Part shown: one piece after another, positions 24,912-35,340 of the stretch
Layout: each line of letters opens with the position of its first letter
How positions within the stretch are numbered: the first letter of the stretch is position 1
From: Geothrix limicola
GTDB lineage: Bacteria; Acidobacteriota; Holophagae; Holophagales; Holophagaceae
Length of the DNA: 64,000 bases
Direction: 5' to 3'
Assembly: GCF_030268085.1 (NCBI RefSeq)
Contig: NZ_BSDE01000001.1
Location: forward strand, 1,178,001-1,242,000
The notes under the pieces: model-generated
What the model was told of the DNA's origin: nothing
Seen by the model: the letters and a program-made list of their open reading frames with translations, nothing else
Database searches by the model: none
Position numbers and translations under genes: made by a program

Positions 24912-27302
24912 TTAAGGCTTCCTGGCGGAACCCGTCCCTTTCGGTTCGATCCAGATGATCCGTTCCGTGGCCTGCTCCACCGCCTTCCGGCTGTAGAGGA
25001 GGGGGAAGTACTGGCTCCTGGACCAGGACTCCAGCAGATCCCGGTAGTGGGGATCAGCCGGATCGCCGGACTGGCCGGGCGCGTTGCTGGCCGTGGAATT
25101 GTCCCAGGCCCCCACATCCATCACGAGCCTCACCGAGGCGCCCGCCGTCAGATCGAAGGTGCCGTTCCGGAACGAGGCCCGGCCCACGGTCTCGTGACTA
25201 CCCCCGACCGGCAGGGTCTCCGGATTCAGGCGGCGCTGGCGGACCGCATCCACGCGATCCGCCAGGGGGTGGACCAGGTGGATCCGGTGGAGCTGTCCCC
25301 AGGTCCAGGCCCCCATGTTGCCGCCCAGGCGACCCTCGAGTTCCTTCACGGCCCCGGCCAGGCTGGCCAGGAGGAGGTCGCGCCGGGCCGCCAGGGGATC
25401 CCGCCCGAGCCGGGCATCCGGGCGCTCCATCAGGCCCACGATGCGGCTCAGATCCCCGTCGCCAGCCAGCCCCCGGGCGCGCTCGGGCAGAACCTTGGCC
25501 ACCACGGCTGGGCGCAGGTACTTGTGCAGCCACACCTCGAAGATCGCCGCGGCGGCGGAATCCGCCTCCACGCGACCATCCCAGGCCTTGAGCCGCTGGA
25601 CCGCCTCGGACACGCGATCCCGCGCCTGGCCCGGCACCGGGTCGAGCAGGGCCACCAGGCGCCGGGCTGGCAGGCTGAGGTGATCGTTCTGAAGCGACTG
25701 CAGGTCCTGGATCGAGACCTTCCGAGAGGCGGACAGCACCTCGCGGATGCGCTGCATCCGGAAGGGATCCCCCCACTCGAAGGCCGGTCGGCGCTCCTGG
25801 GCGGGGTAATCCGAGGGCAGGTTCATCTCGTTGGCGGACCCCAGCCAGCCCTCGGCGGGATTGAACCAGCGGGGCAGCCGATCGCCGTGCTGCCATCCCT
25901 CCCACTCATAGCGGCCATCGCCGGGCACGGGCAGGAGCCCATCCCAGGCGCTCCGCTTCGGGAAGAGGCCACTGGGCGCGAGCCCGATGTTGCCCTTTGT
26001 GTCGGCGTACATGTAATTGAGCCCGGGCAGGCCGTGCTGCCGCATGGCTTCCAGGAAGGGCTTCCAGCCATCGGCCCGCATGTAGCGTAGGCTGGAGAGG
26101 TAGGGCACCATGCCGGGCTCCAGCCAGGCCGCGCGGAGGGCGTAGGCCCGACGATGGTCGGGATCCTCGTAGAGTACGGGCCCGTGCCGCGTGAACTTCA
26201 ACTGGGCCACCCTGGGCCCCTGGCCACGCACGGAGATCGGCTCCGAGAGCACCCGGAAGGCCTCCCAGCCCGATCCGTAGCGATACTGATTCGGATCTCC
26301 CGGTTTGGTCTCGTAGACGTAGAGGTCCTCCTGATCCAGGGGACAGTAGGTGAGACCCACGGCGATGTGCCGGTTGTGCCCGAGCGACAGGCCCGGCATG
26401 GCCGGTTCGCCCGCGCCGATGACGTCCATCCCGGGGGCCACCAGGTGGGCCAGGTAGCGGAGGGAGGGCACCTGGTATTCGCGATGGGGATCGTTGGCGA
26501 GGATGGGCCGGCCCGTGGCGCTGCGGGCTCCCGAAACCGCGAAGGTGTTGCTGGCGGTGCGTGGCAGGGCCAGGGCCGCATCCACCAGATCCGTCTGCGC
26601 GATCATCCGGCCGGGTGCGGGAAAGAGAGGATCCGCCTTGGCCAGGATGTAGGCCCTCAGCACCTCGCTGGGGATGGAGCAGGGATCCAGTCCCTTGGGC
26701 AGCATCGGCTCCCAGGTGGGTTCCAGGCGCTTGCGGAAGGCCTCGGCCTCCTTCCCACCCAGGCAGATCATCTGGGCCCGGGCGACCTCCTGGGGTAGGT
26801 TGCCGAAAAGTCCGTGGGATCGTACGCGCACCACCTCCTCGGGGGCCCAATAGGCGGGCCGCGTGTGCAGGATCTGGAACTCCTCGGGCAGCGGCGCCTT
26901 GCCGCTGAGCACCAGGCCCACATAGGCGTTGATGCCCGCGACGAAAGCCTTCACCGTCGCCTGGGTTTCGGGGCCGTAGGCCTGCCACTCCGCGTCCAGA
27001 CTGCCGCGGTAGAGGAAGAGCCGGCTGGCTCGATCCTGCTCCAGACAGTCGGGCCCCAGATCCTGGGACAGCAGGCCCAGTCCGCGTTTCCGCCAGAGGT
27101 CGATCTGCCAGAGCCGGTCCCGCGCCGCGTTGAACCCCTGGGCGAAGAAGGCGTCCTCCCTGCGCTTCGCGTAGATGTGCGGCACGCCCCAACGGTCGAT
27201 CCGCAGTTCCACCGGCGCCTGCAGTCCCGCCACGCGATGGCGCGTAACGGGCGGCTGCGCGCTCAGACCACAGGCCAGAAGCAGACAGAGCCATCTTGTC
27301 AT
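24912..27302 (-). CDS. penicillin-acylase-family N-terminal nucleophile hydrolase
   Basis: 796 residues from ATG 27302 (GGAAGGA upstream). A signal peptide (MTRWLCLLLACGLSAQ) precedes the alpha chain, which opens with VELRIDRWGVPHIYAKRREDAFFAQGFNAARDRLWQIDL. The beta-chain start is at TASNTFAVSGARSATGRPILANDPHREYQVP, near residue 230. The Ser of SNTF would be exposed by self-cleavage and act as nucleophile. SNTF replaces the commoner SNAW, as in several acylase subgroups. The family cleaves amide bonds in beta-lactams, acyl-homoserine lactones or related amides in the periplasm. Which of these applies is unknown. Confidence 0.9.
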   Translation of the reverse strand: MTRWLCLLLACGLSAQPPVTRHRVAGLQAPVELRIDRWGVPHIYAKRREDAFFAQGFNAARDRLWQIDLWRKRGLGLLSQDLGPDCLEQDRASRLFLYRGSLDAEWQAYGPETQATVKAFVAGINAYVGLVLSGKAPLPEEFQILHTRPAYWAPEEVVRVRSHGLFGNLPQEVARAQMICLGGKEAEAFRKRLEPTWEPMLPKGLDPCSIPSEVLRAYILAKADPLFPAPGRMIAQTDLVDAALALPRTASNTFAVSGARSATGRPILANDPHREYQVPSLRYLAHLVAPGMDVIGAGEPAMPGLSLGHNRHIAVGLTYCPLDQEDLYVYETKPGDPNQYRYGSGWEAFRVLSEPISVRGQGPRVAQLKFTRHGPVLYEDPDHRRAYALRAAWLEPGMVPYLSSLRYMRADGWKPFLEAMRQHGLPGLNYMYADTKGNIGLAPSGLFPKRSAWDGLLPVPGDGRYEWEGWQHGDRLPRWFNPAEGWLGSANEMNLPSDYPAQERRPAFEWGDPFRMQRIREVLSASRKVSIQDLQSLQNDHLSLPARRLVALLDPVPGQARDRVSEAVQRLKAWDGRVEADSAAAAIFEVWLHKYLRPAVVAKVLPERARGLAGDGDLSRIVGLMERPDARLGRDPLAARRDLLLASLAGAVKELEGRLGGNMGAWTWGQLHRIHLVHPLADRVDAVRQRRLNPETLPVGGSHETVGRASFRNGTFDLTAGASVRLVMDVGAWDNSTASNAPGQSGDPADPHYRDLLESWSRSQYFPLLYSRKAVEQATERIIWIEPKGTGSARKP

Positions 27303-27391
27303 GGGGATCCTTCCAGGCGGGTTGTCTGATTATCCAGGATCCACTGAACCGCGTGCATGAGACCCAAGCGGCCTCAGACTGGTTCGCCGCT

Positions 27392-30300
27392 TCAGGCTTC
27401 GCACCCAGGCAGGTCGATCGTGAACGTGGCCCCTGCCCCGGCCACGCTCTCCACCCAAATCCTCCCTCCGCATGCCTCCACCATCTGCTTGGCGATGGAC
27501 AGCCCGAGCCCCACCGATGGCTCGCCTCCCGTAGGCTGGGCGCTGAGTTTCGAGAAGCGCCTGAAGAGCTGCGTCTGGTCGGCTTCAGTCAGCCCGGGCC
27601 CCTGGTCCTGGACGGCCACCCTGACACGGCCTTCGGCTCCCCAGACGCGGATCGTGACCGTGGTTCCGAAGGGAGAGAACTTGATGGCGTTGGAGAAGAG
27701 GTTGTCGAGGACGGACGCGATGAATTTGGGATCCGCGAAACCCCAGACCTCCTCGGAGGTCTGCACCGTCTCCAGCCTTATCCGCTTGGCCTGGGCCTTG
27801 GGTTCGTGCCGTTGCCGGAGATGCTCCACGAGCCCCGTGATGCTGAAGCGGCCCGGCTCCGTCGCGATGCCATCGGAATCCAAGGCGGAGATGTCGAGAA
27901 ACCGCCCGATCAGGCTTTCCATGTCCGCGCTTTCACGGGCGATGCGCTGCGCCCGCAGACGGACCTGCTCGAGGTCCTCCTCCTCTTCGAGGAGCTGGGT
28001 GGCCAACATGATGCTGGTGAGGGGGTTCCTCAGGTCATGAACCACCATGGCCAGGAACTGGTTCTTCTGCTGATGGAGATCCAGGAGCTGAGCATTCACC
28101 CGCATGAGTTCGCCGGCCTGGGAGGCCAGCAGACGTTCCCGGTCGCGCAGGGCCTCGGTCGCCAAATCGATGCGGCGTTGAAGGGCCAGGTTGCGGTTCT
28201 GGAGCCATCTCGTGCGCAACCTTACCCCCGCCGCCAGGATCAAGCCGGCGACCCCTAGAAACAGGAGGCGGGCCCATCCCTTGCGGTACCAAGGCGGCAG
28301 CACCCTGAAGGCATACCCTTGCTCGGGGCTCACCCGACCGTAGACGTCCCGTCCCCGGACCCTGAAGCAGTAATCCCCCCCCGGCAGGTTGGTGTACTCC
28401 TTCTGGGCCTCGGGAGTCCAGGCGGACCACTCCCGGTCGTATCCGTCGAGGTGGACCTGGTACTGGCTGGAGGCCTCAACGTCGAAAGTCGGAAGCGCGA
28501 ACTCGAACCTGAGGGCGCCCTTCATGAAGGGAAGGACGGGCCCTTCCCCCGCCTTCATCGGAAGGGGGCCCTCGCCACCGAAGATCAGGGTCCCTTCTTT
28601 GGACACGCGCCGGATCAGCACGCGCTCCGGGCTGACGGAAGTGTTGTTCAGGGCGGGATCATAGCGGATCACGCCCGAGGGCCCTCCGAACCAGACCGCC
28701 CCGGAGGGCTCCGCCTGGATGACCTCGATGGGCGTTTCGGCGAAACGACGGTAGGGCGCCGCTTCCCAGCGGAAGGTGCCCTCGGGGCCGGGCACCGCCA
28801 CTCCGGCCTCATGGACCTCGCCGACTTCATCCCGGGTATCCAGCCAGATCCGGCCTGCCTGATCTGGTTCCAAGGCGTTGATGGCCCTCGGCCCCTCAGG
28901 GAAGAGGGCCGCAAAGCGGGGCTCCACGACGAAGCACTTCCTGGCTTCATCGAACCTCAGCACACCGGATTGGGTGGCGGCCAGGATGGCGCCCTGCCAC
29001 AGGAGAACGCGCAACTGCATGGGCATGGAAAGCCCGTGGTCGGCCGGAAACCGCTCGACCAGGGGCGCCGGGCCCGAAGCCCCTCCCTTCCAGCCCGCAG
29101 GGAAGGTGACTCGGAGAGCCCCTGCTGGAGAGCCTGTTCCGAGCCAGAGCCGCCCCTGGCCATCCTCCGTCATGGAATAGATGTCATCTCCCACGCCGGG
29201 GATCCCCCCGAGGTCGCGCCAGATGGCTGAACCCGGCGGGTGGTCCACCAGGACCAGCCCTCCCTGCATGCCGATGAAAATGTGGGAGGGATTCGATCTG
29301 GACCGCAGGAAGGCAAGCGCCGAGTTGCTTGAGGGCCGTACGGGAAGGGCCCGCCGGTCCCGGATCTCGAAGACCCCCTGGGAACAGGCGAAGAGCAGGC
29401 GGTCTTCCAGCGGGAGGAAGGCCAGGCACTGGGTGCTGACGCCTTCGAGCGCTTCGAAGCGGGGCCGGGGATCGCCAGGTTTCGCCGGCCCCTGCACGAA
29501 GGCGCCCTGCCCCGTGCCCACGTACATCCGTCCCTTGAAGCGCTGGATGGCCCAGGCCGTACCCGTCAACCCACAACGCTCGTCGAAGGAGGAGAACGGA
29601 GACGGCCACTCGATCCGCGAAATGCCGCTGTCCAGGGCCAGCCACAATCCCGAGTCCCGGTCAGGGCAAAGGGCCTTCACGTTGTCACTCTGGAGGCCGC
29701 TCCTTCGATCGAGGATGCCCTGGGGGCGACCTTCCGCATCGAGTAGCACCACCCCACCCTTGATGGTTGCCAGGGCCAGGGTCCCGTTCTCCAGCCGCCT
29801 CCCACCGTAGATCCCCTGGGTCATCAGGTAGGATTCGGCGGAGGTTCGGAAAGGACGCAGCCCTCCTGGATCCAGCTGCCACAGCCCGATGCGGCGGCTC
29901 CCCACCAGGATGCCCTCCCCGGCCGCACTGGGCGATCCACTCAGGGGAAGCATCGTGAAAATGCTTTCCTTCGCGAAACGCTCTCCTCCGGGCACCAGGA
30001 CGAGGCCGCGACCCGTCCATTCCTGCAGGCCCACGTCCCGCTGCCGGACGAAGATCCGGTCACCCACCACGAAGGCCATGTGGAAGGAGGTGGAGGCTTT
30101 CACGACTCGAACCTGATCCCCCTTCAGGAGGAACAGGAATTCTCTCGATTGGAAGAAAGTGCCGCGGGAGGTGTGTCCGGTGGTCCAGATATCCGAAAAG
30201 GTCCGCGCCTCCTCGGGGAGCTTCTCTTTCAAGGAAACAAATTCGCTTTCACCATGGATACCGGCACCGAGAAAACCAATTTCCCCCACGGCGCCGACGT

Positions 30301-30613
30301 AGACCCGGCCCGATTCGTCCATCCCCAGGGAGCGGACCACCGTGCGCAGAGGGGTGGGAATCAGCCTCCAGCGAACCCCGTCATAGGCCAGGACGCCCCG
30401 GTTGTTTCCGACATACACGACGCCCCTCGGATCCTGGAGCACCGCCCAATTCTGGGCATCCGCACCATAGGCTCTGGGCGAATAGTTGCGGATGGAGGGG
30501 TAGCCGACATCCATGGATCCCGGGGCCGGGCGCGGATCGGGGGCCCCACCCCGCAGCCCGGCAGCCCCCAGGACAAGGAGCCACTGCAGCAGGAGAAGGA
30601 GGAGTCGCTTCAT
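27392..30613 (-). CDS. propeller-type sensor histidine kinase (Reg_prop, Y_Y_Y, HisKA)
   Basis: 1073 residues. A signal peptide leads into ~650 residues of two-component-regulator propeller repeats (for example GQGRLWLGTGSPAGAL, SGAVWFGGPSGVIRYD). A Y_Y_Y domain follows (DGYDREWSAWTPEAQKEYTNLPGGDYCFRVRGRD), then one membrane helix (LLFLGVAGLILAAGVRL) and a coiled coil. The kinase core is complete: H-box MVVHDLRNPLTSIMLATQLLEEE, N-box LFSNAIKFSPFG, G1 DQGPGLTEAD and G2 VGLGLSIAKQMVEACGG. It lacks the receiver and AraC domains of the Bacteroides hybrid forms. In those, the periplasmic part senses polysaccharide fragments. No regulator lies adjacent. Confidence 0.9.
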   Translation of the reverse strand: MKRLLLLLLQWLLVLGAAGLRGGAPDPRPAPGSMDVGYPSIRNYSPRAYGADAQNWAVLQDPRGVVYVGNNRGVLAYDGVRWRLIPTPLRTVVRSLGMDESGRVYVGAVGEIGFLGAGIHGESEFVSLKEKLPEEARTFSDIWTTGHTSRGTFFQSREFLFLLKGDQVRVVKASTSFHMAFVVGDRIFVRQRDVGLQEWTGRGLVLVPGGERFAKESIFTMLPLSGSPSAAGEGILVGSRRIGLWQLDPGGLRPFRTSAESYLMTQGIYGGRRLENGTLALATIKGGVVLLDAEGRPQGILDRRSGLQSDNVKALCPDRDSGLWLALDSGISRIEWPSPFSSFDERCGLTGTAWAIQRFKGRMYVGTGQGAFVQGPAKPGDPRPRFEALEGVSTQCLAFLPLEDRLLFACSQGVFEIRDRRALPVRPSSNSALAFLRSRSNPSHIFIGMQGGLVLVDHPPGSAIWRDLGGIPGVGDDIYSMTEDGQGRLWLGTGSPAGALRVTFPAGWKGGASGPAPLVERFPADHGLSMPMQLRVLLWQGAILAATQSGVLRFDEARKCFVVEPRFAALFPEGPRAINALEPDQAGRIWLDTRDEVGEVHEAGVAVPGPEGTFRWEAAPYRRFAETPIEVIQAEPSGAVWFGGPSGVIRYDPALNNTSVSPERVLIRRVSKEGTLIFGGEGPLPMKAGEGPVLPFMKGALRFEFALPTFDVEASSQYQVHLDGYDREWSAWTPEAQKEYTNLPGGDYCFRVRGRDVYGRVSPEQGYAFRVLPPWYRKGWARLLFLGVAGLILAAGVRLRTRWLQNRNLALQRRIDLATEALRDRERLLASQAGELMRVNAQLLDLHQQKNQFLAMVVHDLRNPLTSIMLATQLLEEEEDLEQVRLRAQRIARESADMESLIGRFLDISALDSDGIATEPGRFSITGLVEHLRQRHEPKAQAKRIRLETVQTSEEVWGFADPKFIASVLDNLFSNAIKFSPFGTTVTIRVWGAEGRVRVAVQDQGPGLTEADQTQLFRRFSKLSAQPTGGEPSVGLGLSIAKQMVEACGGRIWVESVAGAGATFTIDLPGCEA

Positions 30614-30681
30614 GAACTCGCCGGGATACCCTACCCATCGGCCCGAAGCTCCGGTTTCTGGAATTTGCCGATGAAGTGAGG

Positions 30682-32721
30682 TCAGGCCCCCGGCCCGGTC
30701 GCGGGCACGCCGCTGACGTCCAGCAGGCGTTCGCGCCGAGCGCGCAGGATGCGATCGCGGAGTTCCGCCGCGTCCTCGAATTTCATCTGGGAGGCCAGCT
30801 CCTTCATGCGCTTCTCGAGCTTGGCGACCTCGCGCTCGAAGTGCTTCTCCTCCAGGTAAAGCAGCGGTTCCTCGGCGGCCTGCTCCTCCTTCGTGACGTT
30901 GATGAACTCCCGGGCCAGGGCCTCGCCCATCACGTCGTCCAGATTGCGCTTCACGGTCTCGGGCGTGATGCCGTGCGCCGCGTTGTGGGCCAGCTGCTTC
31001 TGACGGCGCCGTTCGGTTTCGCCGATGGCCTGCTTCATGGAACCGGTCATGACGTCCGCGTAGAGGATGGCCCGGCCATTCACGTGGCGCGCCGCGCGGC
31101 CGATGGTCTGGATGAGGCTGCGGGTGTTGCGGAGGAAGCCCTCCTTGTCCGCGTCGAGGATGGCCACCAGGCTCACTTCGGGAAGGTCGAGCCCCTCGCG
31201 CAGCAGGTTGATGCCCACGAGCACGTCGAAGACGCCGCGGCGCAGGTTCTTCAACAGCTCCACCCGCTCCAGCGTATCGATCTCGCTGTGCAGGTACTCG
31301 GCCTTGATGCCCAGCTCCTGGTAGTAGGCCGTGAGCTGTTCCGCCAGTTTCTTCGTCAGCACGGTCACCAGCACCCGTTCGTTGCGGGCCACGGTCTTGC
31401 GGATCTCCTCCAGCAGGTCGTCCACCTGGGAGCCCACGGGACGCACTTCCACGACGGGATCAACGAGGCCCGTGGGACGCACCACCTGCTCGACGAAGGC
31501 GCCGCCGCTCTGCTGCAGTTCGTAGTCGCCGGGGGTGGCGGAGACGAACACCACTTGTTTCACGCGGCTCTCAAATTCTTCGAATTTGAGAGGTCGGTTA
31601 TCGAGGGCAGAGGGAAGGCGGAAGCCGTAGTCCACCAGCGTGGTCTTGCGGGCGCGGTCGCCGTTGTACATGCCGTGGAGCTGGCCCGTGGCCACGTGGC
31701 TTTCGTCCATAAAGACGATGAAATCCTCGGGGAAATAATCCAGCAGCGTGTGGGGCGGCTGGCCGGGCTGGCGGCCGTCCAGGAAGCGGCTGTAGTTCTC
31801 GATGCCGCTGCAGTGGCCCATCTCCTTCATCATCTCCACGTCGTAGATGACGCGCTGATGGAGCCGCTGCAGCTCGACGATCTTGCCCGCGGCGCGGAAC
31901 TCGTTCTCCCGCGCCTCCAGTTCCTCCTTGATGTCGCGGATGGCGGTCTTGAGCTTGTCTTCGGGCGTCACGTAGTGCGTCTTCGGCCAGATGGTGAGCT
32001 GGTCCAGCTTCTCGATGACGACGCCGCGCAGGGGATCAATCTTCGACAGCCGCTCCACCTCGTCGCCCCACAGCTCGATGCGGTAGGCCACGTCCTCGTA
32101 GGCCGGATAGACCTCCACCACGTCGCCGCGCACGCGGAAGATGCCCGGTTCGAAGCTGAGGTGGTTGCGCTGGTACTGGATGGCCACGAGGTCGCGCAGC
32201 AGCATGGCGCGGTCGATGGTCTGGCCCGTCTGCAGGTTCACGGACAGGTTCAGGTACGAGCTCGGATCACCCAGGCCGTAGATGCAGCTCACGGAGGCCA
32301 CCACGATGGTGTCGCGCCGCTCCAGCAGGCAGCGTGTGGCGCTGAGGCGCAGCTTCTCGAGTTCCTCGTTGACCTTGGCATCCTTGTCGATGAACAGGTC
32401 CCGCTCGGGCACGTAGGCCTCGGGCTGGTAGTAGTCGTAGTAGCTGACGAAGTACTCGACGGCGTTCTCCGGGAAGAACTGCTTGAACTCGCTGAAGAGC
32501 TGGGCGGCCAGCGTCTTGTTGGGCGCGAAGATGAGCGCGGGCCGGCCCGCCCGCGCGATGGTGCTGGCCATCGTGTAGGTCTTGCCGGAGCCCGTCACGC
32601 CCAGCAGGGTCTGGCAGCGGTCGCCGCGCTGAAGCCCCTCCACCAGCTGCGTGATGGCCTCGGGCTGATCCCCGGCCGGCGAATAGGGTGCGTGAAGGTT
32701 GAAGGGGATCGCTTTGGCCAT
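30682..32721 (-). CDS. uvrB: excinuclease ABC subunit B
   Basis: 679 residues from ATG 32721, where the protein starts as the family does ([23 protein letters not shown]). [13 protein letters not shown] is the Walker A site and [23 protein letters not shown] the Walker B/helicase II region. The beta-hairpin that clamps DNA is in [58 protein letters not shown] is the C-terminal helicase block. The UVR domain that binds UvrC is at the end ([24 protein letters not shown]). UvrB verifies DNA damage in nucleotide-excision repair. It follows the desaturase gene on the same strand. Confidence 0.97.
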   Translation of the reverse strand: MAKAIPFNLHAPYSPAGDQPEAITQLVEGLQRGDRCQTLLGVTGSGKTYTMASTIARAGRPALIFAPNKTLAAQLFSEFKQFFPENAVEYFVSYYDYYQPEAYVPERDLFIDKDAKVNEELEKLRLSATRCLLERRDTIVVASVSCIYGLGDPSSYLNLSVNLQTGQTIDRAMLLRDLVAIQYQRNHLSFEPGIFRVRGDVVEVYPAYEDVAYRIELWGDEVERLSKIDPLRGVVIEKLDQLTIWPKTHYVTPEDKLKTAIRDIKEELEARENEFRAAGKIVELQRLHQRVIYDVEMMKEMGHCSGIENYSRFLDGRQPGQPPHTLLDYFPEDFIVFMDESHVATGQLHGMYNGDRARKTTLVDYGFRLPSALDNRPLKFEEFESRVKQVVFVSATPGDYELQQSGGAFVEQVVRPTGLVDPVVEVRPVGSQVDDLLEEIRKTVARNERVLVTVLTKKLAEQLTAYYQELGIKAEYLHSEIDTLERVELLKNLRRGVFDVLVGINLLREGLDLPEVSLVAILDADKEGFLRNTRSLIQTIGRAARHVNGRAILYADVMTGSMKQAIGETERRRQKQLAHNAAHGITPETVKRNLDDVMGEALAREFINVTKEEQAAEEPLLYLEEKHFEREVAKLEKRMKELASQMKFEDAAELRDRILRARRERLLDVSGVPATGPGA

Positions 32722-32787
32722 GGATGAAAAGCAAACCACCAAGGCTCCCCGATGGGAAGGAGCGATTTCGCCTTTCCTTCGCCAGAG

Positions 32788-33939
32788 TCAGGCGCAACCC
32801 AGGCCGCGAACCTGCATCCGTGCGGCCTTCCAGGCCATCCAGGCCTCCCGGAGTTCCCGTCGGCAGCGGGCCCGATCCGCCTTCCATTCGCCCCGCTGCT
32901 TCTTCCAGGCCTCGCCCCTCGCCAGCCCCTTCGCCTTCCATTCCGCTTTCCGAACCTCCCAGGCATCCCGCCGAACCTGGAGGGCCACCAGGGCCTCGTC
33001 CATGCGTCCTTTGGCCGCGCTGAGACGCTCCCTCAGTCCTTCCACGAGGTTGGGCTTGGCCGACGCCAGGACCGCTGCCAGGCGTTTGGCCTCCATGGCC
33101 AGGCGGGCACGGCGGATCACCGTATCGGGCACCCGCCTCAGTCCCCGCGCGAGCCCCAGTCCGGCGAGGGAGAAAATGATCCACTTGCCCGGATCCCATT
33201 GGTACCAGTTCACGGCGTTGCGATAGTCCCACTGCCACATGTGGTGGAAGTTGTGATAGCCCTCGCCAAAGGTGAGCGGTGCGAGGAATCCGTTGTCCCG
33301 GGAACTGTTGGCGTCGGAATAGGGTTGGCTACCCCAGACATGCGCCGCGGAATTGATCAGGAAGGTGCTGTGATGGGTCAGCACGATGCGCAGCAGCAAG
33401 CCGATCGTCGCCTGCCCCCACAGGTTGCCCGTCATCAGGCCGACATACACCGGGATGAGGGCGACCGCCGCGCCGATCCAGAAGTGGTAGCGGTGCTGCC
33501 ATCGGACCAGCGGATCCTTCTGCAGGTCCTCGACGCCTTCCATGGGCCGGACCTCGCCCTCCATCACCCAGAGCCAGTGGGCGTACCAGAACCCCCTTGA
33601 AATGGCGTAGGGGTCCCGCGTCGGATCGTCCACGAAGCGGTGATGCTGCCGATGATCGCTGCACCACCACAGGGCCGAGTTCTCGAAGGCGGCCGCACCG
33701 AACAGGAGAATGGCCAGCCGGAGGGGCCACGCGGCCTGGAAAGACCGGTGGCTGAAGAGCCGGTGGTAGCCGATGGTCACCGAAAGGCCGATCAGGACGA
33801 ACATCAGGACGAACATCCCGACCTCGCTCCAGCGCAGGCCCTGGAGGACCAGCTTGAGGGGCACGAGCAGCACGGCTAGCAGCAACGTCCCCTCGAGGAA
33901 GAGGGTGTTCAAGACAGAGCGGTGTGCCTGAGTGGCCAT
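32788..33939 (-). CDS. acyl-CoA/acyl-lipid desaturase with basic helical tail
   Basis: 383 residues. The three histidine boxes of delta-9 desaturases are present: HRLFSHRS, HRQHHRF and HNFHHMW, with hydrophobic segments between them. They bind the di-iron centre that inserts a double bond into saturated acyl chains at the membrane, using oxygen. The catalytic part ends near residue 275. The last ~110 residues are a Lys/Arg/Trp/Ala-rich helix (RRDAWEVRKAEWKAKGLARG) not found in standard desaturases. It lies between fabF and uvrB on the same strand, fitting a lipid-synthesis neighbourhood. Electron donors are not encoded nearby. Confidence 0.9.
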   Translation of the reverse strand: MATQAHRSVLNTLFLEGTLLLAVLLVPLKLVLQGLRWSEVGMFVLMFVLIGLSVTIGYHRLFSHRSFQAAWPLRLAILLFGAAAFENSALWWCSDHRQHHRFVDDPTRDPYAISRGFWYAHWLWVMEGEVRPMEGVEDLQKDPLVRWQHRYHFWIGAAVALIPVYVGLMTGNLWGQATIGLLLRIVLTHHSTFLINSAAHVWGSQPYSDANSSRDNGFLAPLTFGEGYHNFHHMWQWDYRNAVNWYQWDPGKWIIFSLAGLGLARGLRRVPDTVIRRARLAMEAKRLAAVLASAKPNLVEGLRERLSAAKGRMDEALVALQVRRDAWEVRKAEWKAKGLARGEAWKKQRGEWKADRARCRRELREAWMAWKAARMQVRGLGCA

Positions 33940-34005
33940 GAGAAACCCGAGGCAGAAACCAACGCCTCAGGAATCAATATAGGCTTTTGGGATGGACGGG
34001 TAAGG

Positions 34006-35259
34006 TCAGACCTTGCGCAGCACCAGGCAGCCGTTAGTGCCCCCGAAACCGAAGCCGTTGTTCATGGCGTATTCGGCATCGAAGGCGCCCGCGGCGTTGG
34101 CCGTCACGTCGATGTCGCACTCGGGATCCTGGTTGTCCACGTTGATGGTGGGGGGGATCTTCCCGGTCTTCACCGCCATGGCCGTGATGATCGTCTCCAG
34201 GCCGCCGGCGGCGCCCAGCAGGTGCCCGTGCATGGACTTGGAACTGCTCACCTTGATGCGGTTCGCGTGGTCGCCGAAGACCTTGCGGATGGCCATGCAC
34301 TCCAGCTTGTCACCCACGGGCGTGCTGGTACCGTGCATGTTCACGTAGCCCACCTGCTCGGGTGCGATGTCCGCATCCTTCAGCGCCGCGCGCATGACGC
34401 GCTGGCCGCCCTCGCCCTCCGGCGCGGGCGTGGTGATGTGATTGGCGTCGCCGCTCATGCCGTAGCCCGCCACTTCGGCGTAGATCTTCGCGCCGCGGGC
34501 CTTGGCCAGTTCATATTCCTCGAGGATGACGATGCCCGCGCCTTCGGCCATGACGAAGCCGTCGCGGTCCACGTCGAAGGGACGCGAGGCGCGCTCGGGC
34601 TCGTCGTTGCGGGTGCTGAGGGCGCGCATGGCCGCGAAGCCGCCCACACCCAGCTGATTGATCACGGAGTCGCTGCCGCCCGCCATCATGCGGTCGGCAT
34701 ATCCGAAAGCGATGAGCCGCGCGGCATCGCCGATGGCGTGGGCGCCCGTGGCGCAGGCCGTGGCCACCGCGCTGTTCGGCCCCTGCAGGCCGTACTTGAT
34801 GCTGGCCTGCCCGCTGGCCAGGTTCACGATCAGGCTGGGGATGAAGAAGGGGCTCGTGCGGCGGGGGCCGCGGTAGCCGTTGGCCTCATCCCAGATGGTG
34901 CTGAGTCCGCCGATGCCGCTGCCGATGTAGGTGCCGAAGACCTCGCGCTCGGCCTTGCTGAGCTCGACCTTATCGAAACCCGCATCCACCCAAGCCTCGT
35001 GGGCGGCGCCCAGAGCGTAGTGGATGAAGATGTCCATCTTCTTCTGTTCCTTCTTGTCGATGAACAGGTCCGGGTTGAAGCCCTTCACCTGCCCCGCGAT
35101 CTTGCAGGCGAAGTCGGTGACGTCGAACCGATCGATGGTGCTGATGCCGCTCTTGCCGGCCAGCAGGTTGTTCCAGGTTTCGGGCACGGTAAGACCGCAG
35201 GGGTTGACGCTCCCCATGCCGGTGATGACGACGCGGCGGCGTTGGACGGTCCTGGTCAT
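34006..35259 (-). CDS. fabF: beta-ketoacyl-ACP synthase II
   Basis: 417 residues from ATG 35259; GAGGTGA lies just upstream, so the longer open frame is not used. RRRVVITGMGSVNPCGLTVPETWNNLLAGKSGI is the family opening. The nucleophile Cys is in NSAVATACATGAHAIGDAARLI, and the two catalytic His are in YVNMHGTSTPVGDKLE and SKSMHGHLLGAAGGLETI. NNGFGFGGTNGCLVLRK closes the fold. It elongates acyl-ACP in fatty-acid synthesis. acpP lies directly upstream with a terminator-like hairpin between them, which probably lowers fabF transcription relative to acpP. Confidence 0.96.
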   Translation of the reverse strand: MTRTVQRRRVVITGMGSVNPCGLTVPETWNNLLAGKSGISTIDRFDVTDFACKIAGQVKGFNPDLFIDKKEQKKMDIFIHYALGAAHEAWVDAGFDKVELSKAEREVFGTYIGSGIGGLSTIWDEANGYRGPRRTSPFFIPSLIVNLASGQASIKYGLQGPNSAVATACATGAHAIGDAARLIAFGYADRMMAGGSDSVINQLGVGGFAAMRALSTRNDEPERASRPFDVDRDGFVMAEGAGIVILEEYELAKARGAKIYAEVAGYGMSGDANHITTPAPEGEGGQRVMRAALKDADIAPEQVGYVNMHGTSTPVGDKLECMAIRKVFGDHANRIKVSSSKSMHGHLLGAAGGLETIITAMAVKTGKIPPTINVDNQDPECDIDVTANAAGAFDAEYAMNNGFGFGGTNGCLVLRKV

Positions 35260-35280
35260 GGATTCACCTCGGTGGAATCG

Positions 35281-35325
35281 GAAAAACAAACGTGCCGCAG
35301 GGCCATGGGGGGCGCTGCGGCACGT
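35281..35325 (-). terminator. terminator-like attenuator between acpP and fabF
   Basis: Read on the minus strand, an 11-bp perfect stem (ACGTGCCGCAG at 35290-35300 against CTGCGGCACGT at 35315-35325, loop of 14) is followed by the T-rich TTTGTTTTTC. This is a textbook intrinsic terminator shape. It begins 15 bp after the acpP stop and ends about 20 bp before the fabF start. No separate fabF promoter is evident in the small gap, so partial read-through would set the acpP:fabF ratio. Confidence 0.75.
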
Positions 35326-35340
35326 CAATACGCGTAAGGA

